A stretch of DNA of 64,000 nt from Chlamydia muridarum str. Nigg (GCF_000006685.1 NC_002620.2:419120-483119), one strand, 5' to 3'; positions 30,192 through 39,407 are shown, numbered from the stretch's first letter. Program-made: numbers and translations. Notes: generated by a model not told the origin, from the letters alone.

Positions 30192-32018
30192 TTATAGTAG
30201 GTTAGTAAGTTCGTCTAACTTCCGTTCAATATAGGAAAATGCTTTGAGCATAGGAGCCGATGAAGTCATATCTAAGCCAGATTTTTTCAAAATTTCGATA
30301 GGGAAATCTGACCCTCCACTCTGTAAAAATGTAAGATAGGCCTCTTGAGCCCCAGCTTCTTTAGAAAGAATTTTTTCGGAAAAACATAGAGAAGCAATGA
30401 TTCCTGTAGCATATTGATAGACATAGAAATTGTAGTAAAAATGAGGAATACGAGCCCATTCAATGGAGCTAAGTTCGTCAAATGTTACACAATCGCCATA
30501 GAAGATATGCTGTAGCTTCTTATAGCTTTGGGAGAAAAATTCTTCTGTTAAAGGGATTCCTTGTTCAGCTGCAGAATGAGCTTCTAACTCAAAATCTGCA
30601 AACAAAGTCTGTCGGAACAGAGTTGCAAAGATGGTGTCTAAAGACCGGGAAAGAATGGCAATTTTCTCTTCCTTAGACGGAGCATTTTTCAGCAAAAATT
30701 CCATCAAAAGAGTTTCATTTAATGTTGAAGCGATTTCGGCCAAAAAAATGGGGTATTGTGCTTCATGGTATTGCTGGTGTTTGTGACTCAAAAATGAGTG
30801 CATGCTATGACCGCCTTCGTGAGCAACCACAGACACATCATAAAGAGTTCCAGTGTAATTTAAGAGTATGTAAGGCTTGCTGTCATAACATCCAGAAGAA
30901 TAAGCGCCAGAGCGTTTATTTTGGTTTTCGTACTTATCTACCCATCCTTCAGAGGTGAGACCTTTGCGTAAAGCTTCCACGTAGTTATCTCCTAAAGGGG
31001 TTAAGCTATCACAAATTAGAGAGACGGCTTCTTCGTAAGAGTAGTGGCGAGCAAATTCGCTAGCTGCTATCGGAGCATAGACATCGTAAAAATGGAAATC
31101 TGGTAGTCCCAGAGCTTTTTGTTTTAACTGAAAATATTTAGTTATCAGATGTGTATGTTGCTTGACTGTCTCAATGAGTGTCGTGACGACCGAAGTGCTA
31201 ATATTGTTTTGAAATAGAGCAGCTTCTAAACAAGATTTATAATTATGGGCCTTTGCGTTGAACAAATGTGCTTGAATTTTTCCGTTCAGTAAGTTTGCAA
31301 GAGATAGGCGATACCCATGGTAACGTTGGCATTGTTTTTGATAAGCGCTTTTTCGTAATTCTCGATCCGGGGACTGCATATAAAGAGAAGACAAAGCATG
31401 GGAAAGAGGATGGGATTTTCCTTCGGAATCCACAGCTTCTCCAAACGGAATTTCAGAATCAGTCAAGCTTGAAAACGTTTTGTAGGCTACTTCTAATGCA
31501 GGAGAAGAAGATGCTAAAATTTTTTCTTCTCGAGAAGTGCCTGTGTGAGGAGCTAAACGAAATATTTTTTTTAGGTAGAAATGGTATGTTTGGAGTTCGG
31601 GAGAAGTAAGTAGCTCTTCAGAAATTTTTTGAGGAAGAGCAATGAGGGCCGGTTGAATCCAAGAGATTTCTTCTGAAAATGACGTAAGTAGATAGGTGAT
31701 AGACTTAAGGTCTGCTGTAGCCTCTTGGTTGGATATATCCTCATCGTGAGTGAGATGGGCGTAGACATAGAGTTTTTCCAAGGTTCTTTCAATAGAAAAG
31801 ACTTCGGTAAGTAACTTATAAAGAGAGGATGGCTGTTCTATATGGAATTGCTTTTCGTTGAGATGTGGCCAAAATGGAGCTTCTTTACCACATAAATTTT
31901 CCAAATCTTTTTTCCATGCTTCACGGCTTGCATATAAACTTTTGGTATCCCAACAATCAGAAGAAGGAACATCTTTTCTAGAGCGTAAAACTGTTTGAGA
32001 AGTTGTATCAGTCGTCAT
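30192..32018 (-). CDS. pepF: Oligoendopeptidase F (M3 metallopeptidase)
   Basis: Product of 608 residues. The zinc motif HEGGHSMHSFLSH (HExxH type) lies near residue 400, preceded by the PYILLNYTGTLYDVSVVAHE segment and followed by FLAEIASTLNE with the third zinc ligand. It cleaves short oligopeptides in the cytoplasm, useful for an organism that imports peptides by Opp. It lies upstream of groES on the same strand, but the CIRCE-like element and promoter between them make groES-groEL a separate unit. Confidence 0.95.
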   Translation of the reverse strand: MTTDTTSQTVLRSRKDVPSSDCWDTKSLYASREAWKKDLENLCGKEAPFWPHLNEKQFHIEQPSSLYKLLTEVFSIERTLEKLYVYAHLTHDEDISNQEATADLKSITYLLTSFSEEISWIQPALIALPQKISEELLTSPELQTYHFYLKKIFRLAPHTGTSREEKILASSSPALEVAYKTFSSLTDSEIPFGEAVDSEGKSHPLSHALSSLYMQSPDRELRKSAYQKQCQRYHGYRLSLANLLNGKIQAHLFNAKAHNYKSCLEAALFQNNISTSVVTTLIETVKQHTHLITKYFQLKQKALGLPDFHFYDVYAPIAASEFARHYSYEEAVSLICDSLTPLGDNYVEALRKGLTSEGWVDKYENQNKRSGAYSSGCYDSKPYILLNYTGTLYDVSVVAHEGGHSMHSFLSHKHQQYHEAQYPIFLAEIASTLNETLLMEFLLKNAPSKEEKIAILSRSLDTIFATLFRQTLFADFELEAHSAAEQGIPLTEEFFSQSYKKLQHIFYGDCVTFDELSSIEWARIPHFYYNFYVYQYATGIIASLCFSEKILSKEAGAQEAYLTFLQSGGSDFPIEILKKSGLDMTSSAPMLKAFSYIERKLDELTNLL

Positions 32019-32192
32019 GAAGATCTCCTAGAAGAAATTGGGAGCCAGAGAAAATCATAAATCCTCCTTTCAAGAGGAAGGAGGGGGATTTTATCCAGCT
32101 TTCGATAAAAAGGAGCAGTTTTGATCAATAGGGATTTCTAATCAAGCCTTTTGCCAATCGTTTCCTGTAGCAAAAAGCCTATTGCTCTTTTG

Positions 32193-32221
32193 TTGACTGT
32201 AAGAGAATTAAGCTGTATGGA
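32193..32221 (+). promoter_or_regulatory. Predicted sigma66 promoter of clpB
   Basis: TTGACT (32193-32198) and TATGGA (32216-32221) are 17 bp apart, about 92 bp before the clpB ATG. This is a near-consensus -35 in the otherwise empty 295-bp pepF/clpB divergent spacer. Around 32058-32094 an imperfect CCTCCTT/AAGGAGG inverted repeat lies in the pepF leader. Confidence 0.6.
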
Positions 32222-32313
32222 TATGAGGTCTGTTTTATAGATCTAAGTGGTCGATAGGTCTCTTCTTATGAAAATAAGTGGTTTTCTGCAGAAGTTATGA
32301 TAAAAAGGTGTTT

Positions 32314-34917
32314 ATGGAGAAGTTTTCAGACGCGGTCAGCGAGGCCTTAGAAAAGGCTTTTGAGTTAGCCAAAGATGCTAAGCATTCTTATGTAACAGAA
32401 AATCATTTGCTAAAGAGTCTTTTGCAAAACCCAGGTTCTTTGTTCTGTTTAGTTATCAAGGATGTGCATGGGAATCTAGGACTATTAACTTCTGCTGTGG
32501 ATGACGCTTTGCATAGAGAGCCAACTGTGGTTGAGGGTGCAGCTATTCCCAAACCATCGCCAAGTTTACAGCAATTATTGCTAAACGCTCAAGAAGAAGC
32601 TCGAAGTATGGGGGATGAATATCTCTCTGGAGATCACTTGTTATTAGCTTTTTGGAAAACTACCAAAGAGCCTTTTGCTTCATGGAGAAAAACAGTAAAA
32701 ACTTCTCCGGAAGCTTTGAAAGAATTAATCATCAAATTAAGACAAGGAAGTCGTATGGACTCGCCCAGTGCCGAAGAAAATCTAAAAGGGTTAGAGAAAT
32801 ACTGTAAAAATCTGACTATTCTTGCAAGAGAAGGCAAATTGGATCCTGTGATCGGTCGAGATGAAGAGATTAGGCGTACGATACAGGTCCTTTCTAGACG
32901 AACCAAGAATAATCCCATGTTGATAGGAGAGCCTGGGGTTGGAAAGACTGCGATTGCCGAAGGACTTGCTCTTCGGATTGTGCAAGGAGATGTTCCAGAA
33001 AGTTTAAAGGATAAGCATCTCTACGTGCTAGATATGGGAGCGCTGATTGCTGGTGCGAAATATCGAGGAGAATTTGAAGAGCGTTTGAAAAGCGTTCTGA
33101 AAGGAGTAGAAGCTTCGGAAGGAGCATGCATTCTATTTATCGACGAGGTACATACCTTAGTTGGGGCAGGAGCCACAGATGGGGCTATGGATGCTGCAAA
33201 TTTATTAAAGCCAGCTTTAGCTCGAGGAACGTTGCACTGTATTGGGGCAACGACTTTGAATGAATATCAGAAGTACATCGAAAAGGATGCTGCTTTAGAA
33301 AGACGTTTCCAACCTATTTTTGTCACCGAGCCCTCCTTGGAAGATGCCGTTTTTATTCTTCGAGGATTACGAGAAAAGTACGAAATTTTTCATGGGGTAC
33401 GCATTACAGAAGGAGCTTTGAATGCTGCTGTAGTTCTTTCTTATCGTTATATTACGGATCGTTTTCTTCCAGACAAGGCGATTGATTTGATCGATGAGGC
33501 TGCTAGTTTGATTCGTATGCAGATAGGAAGTTTACCTTTGCCTATCGATGAAAAAGAGCGGGAATTGTCAGCTTTGATTGTTAAGCAAGAGGCTATTAAG
33601 CGGGAGCAGGCTCCTGCTTATCAGGAAGAAGCCAATGAAATGCAAAAAGCTATCGATCGCGTTAAAGAAGAGCTGGCGGCTTTACGGTTGCGCTGGGATG
33701 AAGAAAAAGGGTTAATTGCGGGATTAAAAGAGAAAAAAAATTCTTTAGAAAATTTAAAATTTGCAGAAGAAGAAGCTGAGAGGACCGCGGACTACAACAG
33801 AGTAGCGGAACTTCGCTATAGTCTCATTCCTTCACTTGAAAAAGAAATTCGTTTGGCGGAAGAAGCTTTGAATCAGAGAGATGGGCGTCTTTTGCAGGAA
33901 GAGGTGGATGAGCGGTTAATTGCTCAAGTTGTTGCCAATTGGACTGGGATCCCTGTGCAAAAAATGTTAGAAGGAGAGTCTGAGAAGTTATTAGTCTTGG
34001 AAGAATCTTTGGAAGAACGGGTGGTAGGACAGCCGTTTGCGATTACTGCTGTTAGTGATTCTATTCGATCTGCTCGAGTAGGTTTAAGCGATCCACAGCG
34101 TCCACTAGGTGTGTTTCTCTTTTTAGGGCCTACAGGAGTCGGGAAAACGGAACTTGCTAAGGCCTTAGCAGAGCTTTTATTCAATAAAGAAGAAGCTATG
34201 ATTCGGTTTGATATGACCGAATATATGGAAAAACATTCTGTTTCAAAATTAATAGGCTCTCCTCCAGGATATGTAGGTTACGAAGAGGGGGGTAGCCTTT
34301 CCGAAGCCTTAAGAAGGCGTCCTTATTCTGTAGTTCTTTTTGATGAGATAGAGAAAGCTGACAAAGAAGTATTTAATATTTTGTTACAAATTTTTGATGA
34401 CGGAATTCTTACTGATAGCAAGAAACGTAAAGTAAACTGTAAGAATGCTCTTTTCATTATGACATCTAATATTGGGTCACAAGAATTGGCGGATTATTGT
34501 GCGAAGAAGGGGACTATAGTCGATAAAGAGGCTGTGTTATCTGTCGTTGCTCCTGCACTAAAAAATTATTTTAGTCCGGAATTTATCAACCGGATAGATG
34601 AAATCCTTCCATTTGTTCCTTTGACTACAGAAGATATTGTCAAAATCGTAGGCATTCAAATGAATCGAGTGGCTTTGCGTTTGTTAGAAAGAAGAATTTC
34701 ATTAACTTGGGATGATTCTGTGGTTCTATTTCTTAGCGAGCAAGGTTATGATGGTGCTTTTGGGGCTCGTCCTTTGAAACGTTTGATTCAACAAAAAGTG
34801 GTGACTATGTTGTCTAAGGCTCTTTTGAAGGGGGATATTAAATCCGGCATGTCAGTAGAGCTTACTATGGCCAAGGATGTTGTTGTTTTTAAAACTAAAA
34901 CAAATTCTGTGGTGTAG
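32314..34917 (+). CDS. clpB: ATP-dependent disaggregase ClpB
   Basis: Product of 867 residues from ATG 32314 ([17 protein letters not shown]), with AAGGTG as ribosome site; the frame is open 12 codons further but those give no ClpB-like sequence. Two AAA+ modules: Walker A GEPGVGKT near 210 and GPTGVGKT near 607, Walker [11 protein letters not shown] and [10 protein letters not shown], with the coiled-coil M domain between at about 405-530. The N domain ([10 protein letters not shown]) is present. It rescues aggregated proteins with DnaK. The SirB1/TPR gene begins 10 bp later. Confidence 0.97.
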   Translation: MEKFSDAVSEALEKAFELAKDAKHSYVTENHLLKSLLQNPGSLFCLVIKDVHGNLGLLTSAVDDALHREPTVVEGAAIPKPSPSLQQLLLNAQEEARSMGDEYLSGDHLLLAFWKTTKEPFASWRKTVKTSPEALKELIIKLRQGSRMDSPSAEENLKGLEKYCKNLTILAREGKLDPVIGRDEEIRRTIQVLSRRTKNNPMLIGEPGVGKTAIAEGLALRIVQGDVPESLKDKHLYVLDMGALIAGAKYRGEFEERLKSVLKGVEASEGACILFIDEVHTLVGAGATDGAMDAANLLKPALARGTLHCIGATTLNEYQKYIEKDAALERRFQPIFVTEPSLEDAVFILRGLREKYEIFHGVRITEGALNAAVVLSYRYITDRFLPDKAIDLIDEAASLIRMQIGSLPLPIDEKERELSALIVKQEAIKREQAPAYQEEANEMQKAIDRVKEELAALRLRWDEEKGLIAGLKEKKNSLENLKFAEEEAERTADYNRVAELRYSLIPSLEKEIRLAEEALNQRDGRLLQEEVDERLIAQVVANWTGIPVQKMLEGESEKLLVLEESLEERVVGQPFAITAVSDSIRSARVGLSDPQRPLGVFLFLGPTGVGKTELAKALAELLFNKEEAMIRFDMTEYMEKHSVSKLIGSPPGYVGYEEGGSLSEALRRRPYSVVLFDEIEKADKEVFNILLQIFDDGILTDSKKRKVNCKNALFIMTSNIGSQELADYCAKKGTIVDKEAVLSVVAPALKNYFSPEFINRIDEILPFVPLTTEDIVKIVGIQMNRVALRLLERRISLTWDDSVVLFLSEQGYDGAFGARPLKRLIQQKVVTMLSKALLKGDIKSGMSVELTMAKDVVVFKTKTNSVV

Positions 34918-34926
34918 GGCGTTTGT

Positions 34927-36402
34927 GTGTGGAAGCACTGGATTCGCATTATTGGGATAGGTAGTCTTCTTTCTCCAACAGTCTTACTTGCATTGGGAGA
35001 GAAGACGCCAGCCTTTTTTTTAGAAAGGAATCGTAATTTTTGGAATATAGATCCCTATTGTTTAGAGTCTATTTGTGCTTGTTTTATTTCTAATCAAGAT
35101 CCTTTAAGTGCTGAACGGTTAGAGGTTTTGTTTCCACAACTATCTCAAGAGGATCTATTGGTTTTTGCTAAGTGCATTTTGTCATCAAAAAATGCAGAGT
35201 ACCTTTTCTCGGATGCAGAAGAGAAAATTTTTGCTAAGCTAGCTCTTCCTCGCGTTTCCTTGGGGTGTAATCGAGCTGATGATTTGGCTAAGGTGTTAGT
35301 ATTAGCCGAAGCCGGTTCCACTGCAAAAGAGCAGAAAGCTCGATACTATTCTTTATATTTGGATGTTCTAGCTTTGCGAGCCTATGTTGAGAGAGCGCGT
35401 TTAGTAAATGCAACTTGTGAAGTTGCTAGTCAAATAGATTTAGCAAGTATAGAGGCGATTAATACTATTCTTTTTGAAAAAGAAGGAGTTCGTTACCCCT
35501 CCAAAAAAGAGATGTTCGAAAGCCGATTTTCTGAGTTGGCAGCTGTTACAGATAGCAAGTTTGGAGTTTGCTTGGGGAGTGTTGTGCTTTATCAAGCTGT
35601 AGCTCAACGACTCAATCTCTCCCTTGAGGCTGTAACTCCTCCAGGCCATATTTATTTGCGTTATAAGGATGTGGTAAATATTGAAACGACTTCTGGGGGA
35701 AGGCATATTCCTACGGAAAAGTATTGTGAGTGTATACCGGAATCTCAGTTGCGAGTGCGATCGCAGGAAGAGCTGATAGGTTTAACCTTTATGAACCGGG
35801 GGGCTTTTTTTTTACAAAAAGGAGAATTTCTTCAAGCTTCTATAGCCTATGAGCAAGCCAAAAAGTATTTGGCGGATGAGCAGATCTCTGACTTGTTAGG
35901 TATAACATACATTCTTTTGGGCAAAAAAAAAGAGGGAGAGGATATTTTAAAAAAATCTTCAGAAAGGACTCGCAAAAGCTCGGCTATACACGATTATTTT
36001 GAACGCAATATTTCTCCTGAAATATTGGCAGTATTATTTGCTGATTCGGGTGTAACCTATCAAGAAACTTTGGATTATCACAAAAAACTTCTTGTGCTTG
36101 TTGAGAAGTTCCCTAGGAGTGGTGCTTTGAGATTACGACTTGCTGCGACAGCTTTGGAACTAGGATTAGTGAAGAAGGGGGAGCAGCTTTTAGAAAAGAG
36201 CGTGGAAGATGCTCCGGATGATCTCTTCTTGCGACTTCAGCTTTGTAAAATTCTTTGTAATAGGCACGACTATACGCGAGCAAAGCAACACTTTGATCAG
36301 GCTAAGAAGATCTTAGCTGAGGAAGGGATGCTTTCGGAAAAATCTTCCTATACTCTTTTAAAAATACTCGAGAAAAAACTAGCTCTTGTTTCTCCCCACT
36401 GA
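34927..36402 (+). CDS. Transglutaminase-like SirB1 domain plus TPR protein (CT114 orthologue)
   Basis: Product of 491 residues from GTG 34927, 10 bp after clpB. A hydrophobic N-terminus (WIRIIGIGSLLSPTVLLAL) looks like a signal peptide. The middle, about 145-265, has the SirB1/transglutaminase-like signature: FGVCLGSVVLYQAVAQRLNL with the Cys, PPGHIYLRY with the His and VVNIETTSGGRH after it. From about 280 there are TPR-type helical repeats (FLQASIAYEQAKKYL; GALRLRLAATALELGLVKKG). No enzymatic function is known for SirB1 proteins. It may be exported; co-transcription with clpB is likely from the spacing. Confidence 0.75.
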   Translation: MWKHWIRIIGIGSLLSPTVLLALGEKTPAFFLERNRNFWNIDPYCLESICACFISNQDPLSAERLEVLFPQLSQEDLLVFAKCILSSKNAEYLFSDAEEKIFAKLALPRVSLGCNRADDLAKVLVLAEAGSTAKEQKARYYSLYLDVLALRAYVERARLVNATCEVASQIDLASIEAINTILFEKEGVRYPSKKEMFESRFSELAAVTDSKFGVCLGSVVLYQAVAQRLNLSLEAVTPPGHIYLRYKDVVNIETTSGGRHIPTEKYCECIPESQLRVRSQEELIGLTFMNRGAFFLQKGEFLQASIAYEQAKKYLADEQISDLLGITYILLGKKKEGEDILKKSSERTRKSSAIHDYFERNISPEILAVLFADSGVTYQETLDYHKKLLVLVEKFPRSGALRLRLAATALELGLVKKGEQLLEKSVEDAPDDLFLRLQLCKILCNRHDYTRAKQHFDQAKKILAEEGMLSEKSSYTLLKILEKKLALVSPH

Positions 36403-36487
36403 TTTTTCTTTGTGCGCAAAGATCTTAACAAATTGAAAAATAAGGGCTTGGAGAATCTCTTAAAAGAGAGCGTTTTTTTCTAAAAAA

Positions 36488-36516
36488 TTGCTTTAAATTT
36501 TTTTTTCAGTTAAAAT
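36488..36516 (+). promoter_or_regulatory. Predicted promoter of the incD-incG operon
   Basis: TTGCTT (36488-36493) and TAAAAT (36511-36516) are 17 bp apart with a T-run spacer, about 100 bp before incD. The whole 212-bp spacer is very AT-rich. Confidence 0.5.
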
Positions 36517-36614
36517 AAACGCTAAATTATTTAAATCTAATAGTTTTTTTTGTTAACCAAGGATTTATTTTATTAAAACAAAGGCCCGGCTGAAAGCTAT
36601 CGGAGGAAAGGTTC

Positions 36615-36989
36615 ATGACAAAAATTTGTTCGACTAGTCAAGGGCTGGCAGCGTGTCGGATCGAGAGGATTAATCTTTTAGAAAAGAGTTTGAATCCAAG
36701 GAATGCAGCTCCAACAACGAAGAGATTAATAACGGTTGCTCTGGCTGCTATATCAGCCATCACTTTTCTAGTTATTGCAGGTTTGTTGTTTGTAGGGGTG
36801 CTTTGCTGTCCTGTACCACTCATTGCCTCTGCTTTACTTCTTGGGTTAGGAGCGTTCTTTTTGGGATGTACTGTGGTTGGGGGATTGCTAACTGTAGAGG
36901 CTGCAGCTAAAGATCGTTTATACCGATCGCAGGTTTTGTCATGGAACAATTTATGCTATAAAACAGCTGGGGTTATTCGAAACGGTTAA
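36615..36989 (+). CDS. incD: Inclusion membrane protein IncD
   Basis: Product of 124 residues with the Inc hallmark: two closely spaced hydrophobic segments (about 42-64 and 68-90) joined by a tight turn (GVLCCPVPLIAS), a 40-residue hydrophilic N-terminus and a short C-terminus. Incs are inserted in the inclusion membrane by type III secretion with both ends facing the host cytosol. In C. trachomatis, IncD recruits the ceramide transfer protein CERT using both termini. I remember that protein as about 146 residues, so this one seems to lack much of the C-terminal tail. GGAGG ribosome site; first of four inc genes. Confidence 0.85.
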   Translation: MTKICSTSQGLAACRIERINLLEKSLNPRNAAPTTKRLITVALAAISAITFLVIAGLLFVGVLCCPVPLIASALLLGLGAFFLGCTVVGGLLTVEAAAKDRLYRSQVLSWNNLCYKTAGVIRNG

Positions 36990-37085
36990 TAATCTAAGAA
37001 CATTGTGAGAAACTTGGTTTGTAAAAAGAAACCATGTGCTAGCTTGTTAGCTCTTAAAGGTGTTTTCATGGTTTAAGGAGGCTCT

Positions 37086-37517
37086 ATGGAGTGTATTAGA
37101 CTGTTTTGTAAGGATCACTTGTGCTTAGACAAGGTGACCAATCCTGTTTGCTCGTTGATCAAGAAAGGAAAAACTTGTGAGAAAGTGCAGATGGTCGCTG
37201 GTTGTATAGGGGTGATTTGCTCCATGGTTTGCTTAGCTTTAGGCATAGCCGCAGCAGGGACAGGTTTGCTTGGTGCATTTACTGTCAGTCTTGGTGTTGT
37301 AGCGCTTCTTTTGGGAATTGTTCTGTTTTGTATGTCTATTTATGACGTTTTGGAACGCCATGGTGGCTTAGGATGTCCCATAAAAATGACTAGGGAACCA
37401 GCTCCTGAACCAGCTCCTGAACCAGCTCCTGAACCAGCTCCTGAATTATCAGTGAAATTTACTAAAGGCAAGGATGGGCAGGAGGACTGTGCTGTTATTG
37501 TTGGGTGTCGCAAGTAA
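37086..37517 (+). CDS. incE: Inclusion membrane protein IncE
   Basis: Product of 143 residues. The bilobed hydrophobic region is near 37-90 (GCIGVICSMVCLALGIAAAG, then a second segment). After it come four exact in-frame copies of a 12-bp unit encoding EPAP, and then the C-terminal segment LSVKFTKGKDGQEDCAVIVG. That end resembles the C. trachomatis IncE peptide that binds the retromer protein SNX5 (FKGKNG region), so retromer binding is likely kept. The repeat is not in the C. trachomatis protein as I remember it. AAGGAGG ribosome site 5 bases before the ATG. Confidence 0.88.
   Translation: MECIRLFCKDHLCLDKVTNPVCSLIKKGKTCEKVQMVAGCIGVICSMVCLALGIAAAGTGLLGAFTVSLGVVALLLGIVLFCMSIYDVLERHGGLGCPIKMTREPAPEPAPEPAPEPAPELSVKFTKGKDGQEDCAVIVGCRK
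37395..37442 (+). repeat. Four tandem 12-bp repeats inside incE
   Basis: gaaccagctcct is repeated four times without a mismatch, encoding (EPAP)4 followed by a partial unit. A change in copy number would keep the frame and vary the linker between the membrane hairpin and the SNX5-binding tail. Confidence 0.97.
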
Positions 37518-37528
37518 GGTGAGATGTG

Positions 37529-37813
37529 ATGATACAGAGTATAGAGAGAGAGGGTACTTTTATTGAAAGTCACCACAGGCCCTGTGATTCCTTGAAGCAT
37601 AAAGCGAAGGCAGCTTTCGGTATTGCTAAACTGATAGCTGCTCTAGTTGCGCTCATTTTGAATGGGGCTTTATTCGCTCTTTCAGTAATTGCTGTATGTG
37701 TTGGATCTACCCCAGCAAGTCCTTTAGTAGGATTAGCTGCAACAACTCTAGCAAGTTTTTTATGTGCTGCTCGTGTTTTGTTCTTAATTACTAAAGATCG
37801 AGGGTGGGTGTAA
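37529..37813 (+). CDS. incF: Inclusion membrane protein IncF
   Basis: Product of 94 residues from ATG 37529; a GTG codon just before it would add one residue, and AAGGTGAG serves as ribosome site. It is mostly the bilobed hydrophobic domain (residues 34-86: FGIAKLIAALVALILNGALF, then a second segment) with a short charged N-terminus and almost no C-terminal tail. IncF is an early Inc that interacts with many other Incs in C. trachomatis. It begins 11 bp after incE. Confidence 0.8.
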   Translation: MIQSIEREGTFIESHHRPCDSLKHKAKAAFGIAKLIAALVALILNGALFALSVIAVCVGSTPASPLVGLAATTLASFLCAARVLFLITKDRGWV

Positions 37814-37859
37814 TCGTCTGCCTAATAAACGGAAAAATATTTGATAAATGGATGGGAGA

Positions 37860-38348
37860 ATGGTCTGTTGCGGAAAAATTTTGTTAGGAGAACAACAAAC
37901 GCTGCCTACTGTAGAGAGGAGCCCTTCGTCAATTTGTGCGATAACGGTTAAGAAGACCGCTCTATTAGCTGTTTCTTTATTTGCTGTGCTCACAGCAGGG
38001 AGTTTGGCTGTATTGTCGGGGCTTGTGTTGTTTAGTGGAACTGCGTCATTCCTACCATATTTGCTGATATTTGCTGCGGCTTTGTTTGGCTTTGTTTGTG
38101 CTTCTATAGTGTTGGTGAAATGTATTTCATCGGTTGTTCAAGATGTTAAAAAGAAAGAGAAAGCTCCAGAATCCATTCCGATGAGCGATCTTAGCTCCTC
38201 TTCTAGTTCTTCTGAATTGGAGAAACTTGTTGATTCAAGTTCCAGCCTTGGTAGTATTTTATGTTCTATAGGAGACTGTGTTGATGAAGCATTTGGGTCT
38301 CGGAACAATGAGCTGCGGGCTATGCGGGCTAGAGCAAATAGCTGTTAA
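37860..38348 (+). CDS. incG: Inclusion membrane protein IncG
   Basis: Product of 162 residues from ATG 37860 (MVCCGKILLGEQ), aligning with the C. trachomatis start MICCDK I remember; an ATG at 37848 would add four residues. The bilobed hydrophobic region spans about 36-92. The C-terminus is Ser-rich (LSSSSSSSELEKL) and ends RARANSC. C. trachomatis IncG binds host 14-3-3beta through a phosphorylated C-terminal RSRSxSF-type motif; the present ending keeps Arg-x-Arg-x-x-Ser one residue before the carboxyl end, which fits a C-terminal (mode III) 14-3-3 motif. A terminator follows directly. Confidence 0.85.
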   Translation: MVCCGKILLGEQQTLPTVERSPSSICAITVKKTALLAVSLFAVLTAGSLAVLSGLVLFSGTASFLPYLLIFAAALFGFVCASIVLVKCISSVVQDVKKKEKAPESIPMSDLSSSSSSSELEKLVDSSSSLGSILCSIGDCVDEAFGSRNNELRAMRARANSC

Positions 38349-38350
38349 TG

Positions 38351-38380
38351 AAAGAAGGGGAGGGGAGCCTCTTCTTTTTT
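38351..38380 (+). terminator. Terminator after incG
   Basis: AAAGAA and GAGG pair with CCTC and TTCTTT (a 3-base bulge on the left arm, loop GGAG), followed by a run of six T. It lies 3 bp after the incG stop. A second candidate, TCCCTG (38406-38411) with CAGGGA (38431-38436) and a T-rich tail, follows 26 bases later. Confidence 0.6.
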
Positions 38381-38525
38381 ATCATTTTAGGAGCATTTTG
38401 ATTTGTCCCTGTAATAAGGTTATCTTGTCGCAGGGATTTTTCTTTTTTAAAGTCGCATGATTTGTAAGGGCATAGAGTTTCTGTATGGAAGACTTTGCCT
38501 TTAAATTAGGATAGAAAAATTGGCA

Positions 38526-38551
38526 AAGGCACTCACTCTGAAGAGTGCCTT
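38526..38551 (-). terminator. Hairpin after incA
   Basis: Perfect 9-bp arms AAGGCACTC/GAGTGCCTT with an 8-base loop lie 26 bp after the incA stop; on the minus strand a short T-run follows some bases later. Confidence 0.55.
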
Positions 38552-38576
38552 AATCGTGAGCGAAGGATCAAATATT

Positions 38577-39407
38577 TTAGGCGGAAGAATCAGAATAAGA
38601 TTGAGAGAGCGCTTTTGTTATATTGGCGTAAAGTTTTTCATTTTCTTCTATTTGCGATGCGATCTGCTCACTTAATGTTTTGGAGGCTTGCGAAAGGTTA
38701 TTGATTTCTGCTCGTAATTTATCTCGAATATCTTGCAGATCTTGAACAATCTTTAGTAAATCTTCTTTATTCTCAGCCAAACGGCGAACTTCCTCAGTCA
38801 ATGGGACGATCTCTTTTATCTCTTCTTTTAATGATAGGATAGTACTTTTGAGACTCTGCACGGTTTCTTGAGAAAAAATTTGACGAAGATCCTCTGCAGA
38901 ATTTTTATAGTCCTCCAGTAGGTCCTCAAACCCTTGATGGGAAGATTGAAAATCTTGTAGGAGATTATGAAAATCTAGGGATACATCAGAGAGGTCTTTG
39001 GAGGTTGTTGCGAAATCTTTTGATAACCCTAAAAATTCCTTTTGAACAGATTTTAACAAGAAATTTACTTCTTTTAGAGACGCAACCTCTTGTTGAAGCT
39101 CTTTGTATAGACGTAATGGAGCCGTTTTGCATAAGTAGAGAGCATTTCCTAATAAGGAAATGATAAATACCGCAATAAGAACTAGGGCAACTTGTGGAGC
39201 TATCAGAAAACCAATAGCATGCCCTAAGATAGCCAGAAAGCCTATTATGCTTAAGATAGCTAAGGAAACAAAAGCAGCCACTCGTTGAACAGTTTCTATT
39301 AATGAGGGCTTATAGAGTGATGAGCTTCTTTTTGTGCAGGCTGTTGAACTGGTATGTGTTGGGGGATAGCAAGATAGAGGCATCTCAACTAGAGTAGGTG
39401 ATGTCAT
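38577..39407 (-). CDS. incA: Inclusion membrane protein IncA
   Basis: Product of 276 residues. N-terminal 35 residues are Ser/Thr/Pro-rich, then a bilobed hydrophobic domain at about 40-92 (LAILSIIGFLAILGHAIGFL and ALVLIAVFIISLLGNALYL), then a long coiled coil rich in Leu, Lys, Glu and Gln heptads to the end. IncA carries SNARE-like motifs and drives homotypic fusion of inclusions. The C. trachomatis protein is recognisable but clearly different in the N-terminus, fitting a sister species. It is transcribed towards incG on the opposite strand, with separate terminators between. Confidence 0.93.
   Translation of the reverse strand: MTSPTLVEMPLSCYPPTHTSSTACTKRSSSLYKPSLIETVQRVAAFVSLAILSIIGFLAILGHAIGFLIAPQVALVLIAVFIISLLGNALYLCKTAPLRLYKELQQEVASLKEVNFLLKSVQKEFLGLSKDFATTSKDLSDVSLDFHNLLQDFQSSHQGFEDLLEDYKNSAEDLRQIFSQETVQSLKSTILSLKEEIKEIVPLTEEVRRLAENKEDLLKIVQDLQDIRDKLRAEINNLSQASKTLSEQIASQIEENEKLYANITKALSQSYSDSSA

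Noticed and set aside
32278..32313. Longer N-terminus for clpB
   Set aside because: The added 12 residues do not look like ClpB and the ATG at 32314 has the ribosome site.
36990..37076. Continuation of incD by readthrough of its two stops
   Set aside because: The frame is open for 29 codons, but two tandem stops and lack of a start make it untranslated as far as I can tell.
37340..37600. Antisense frame across incE encoding Ser-Gly-Ala repeats
   Set aside because: The repeats are only the complement of the EPAP tandem repeat; incE has the ribosome site and Inc features.
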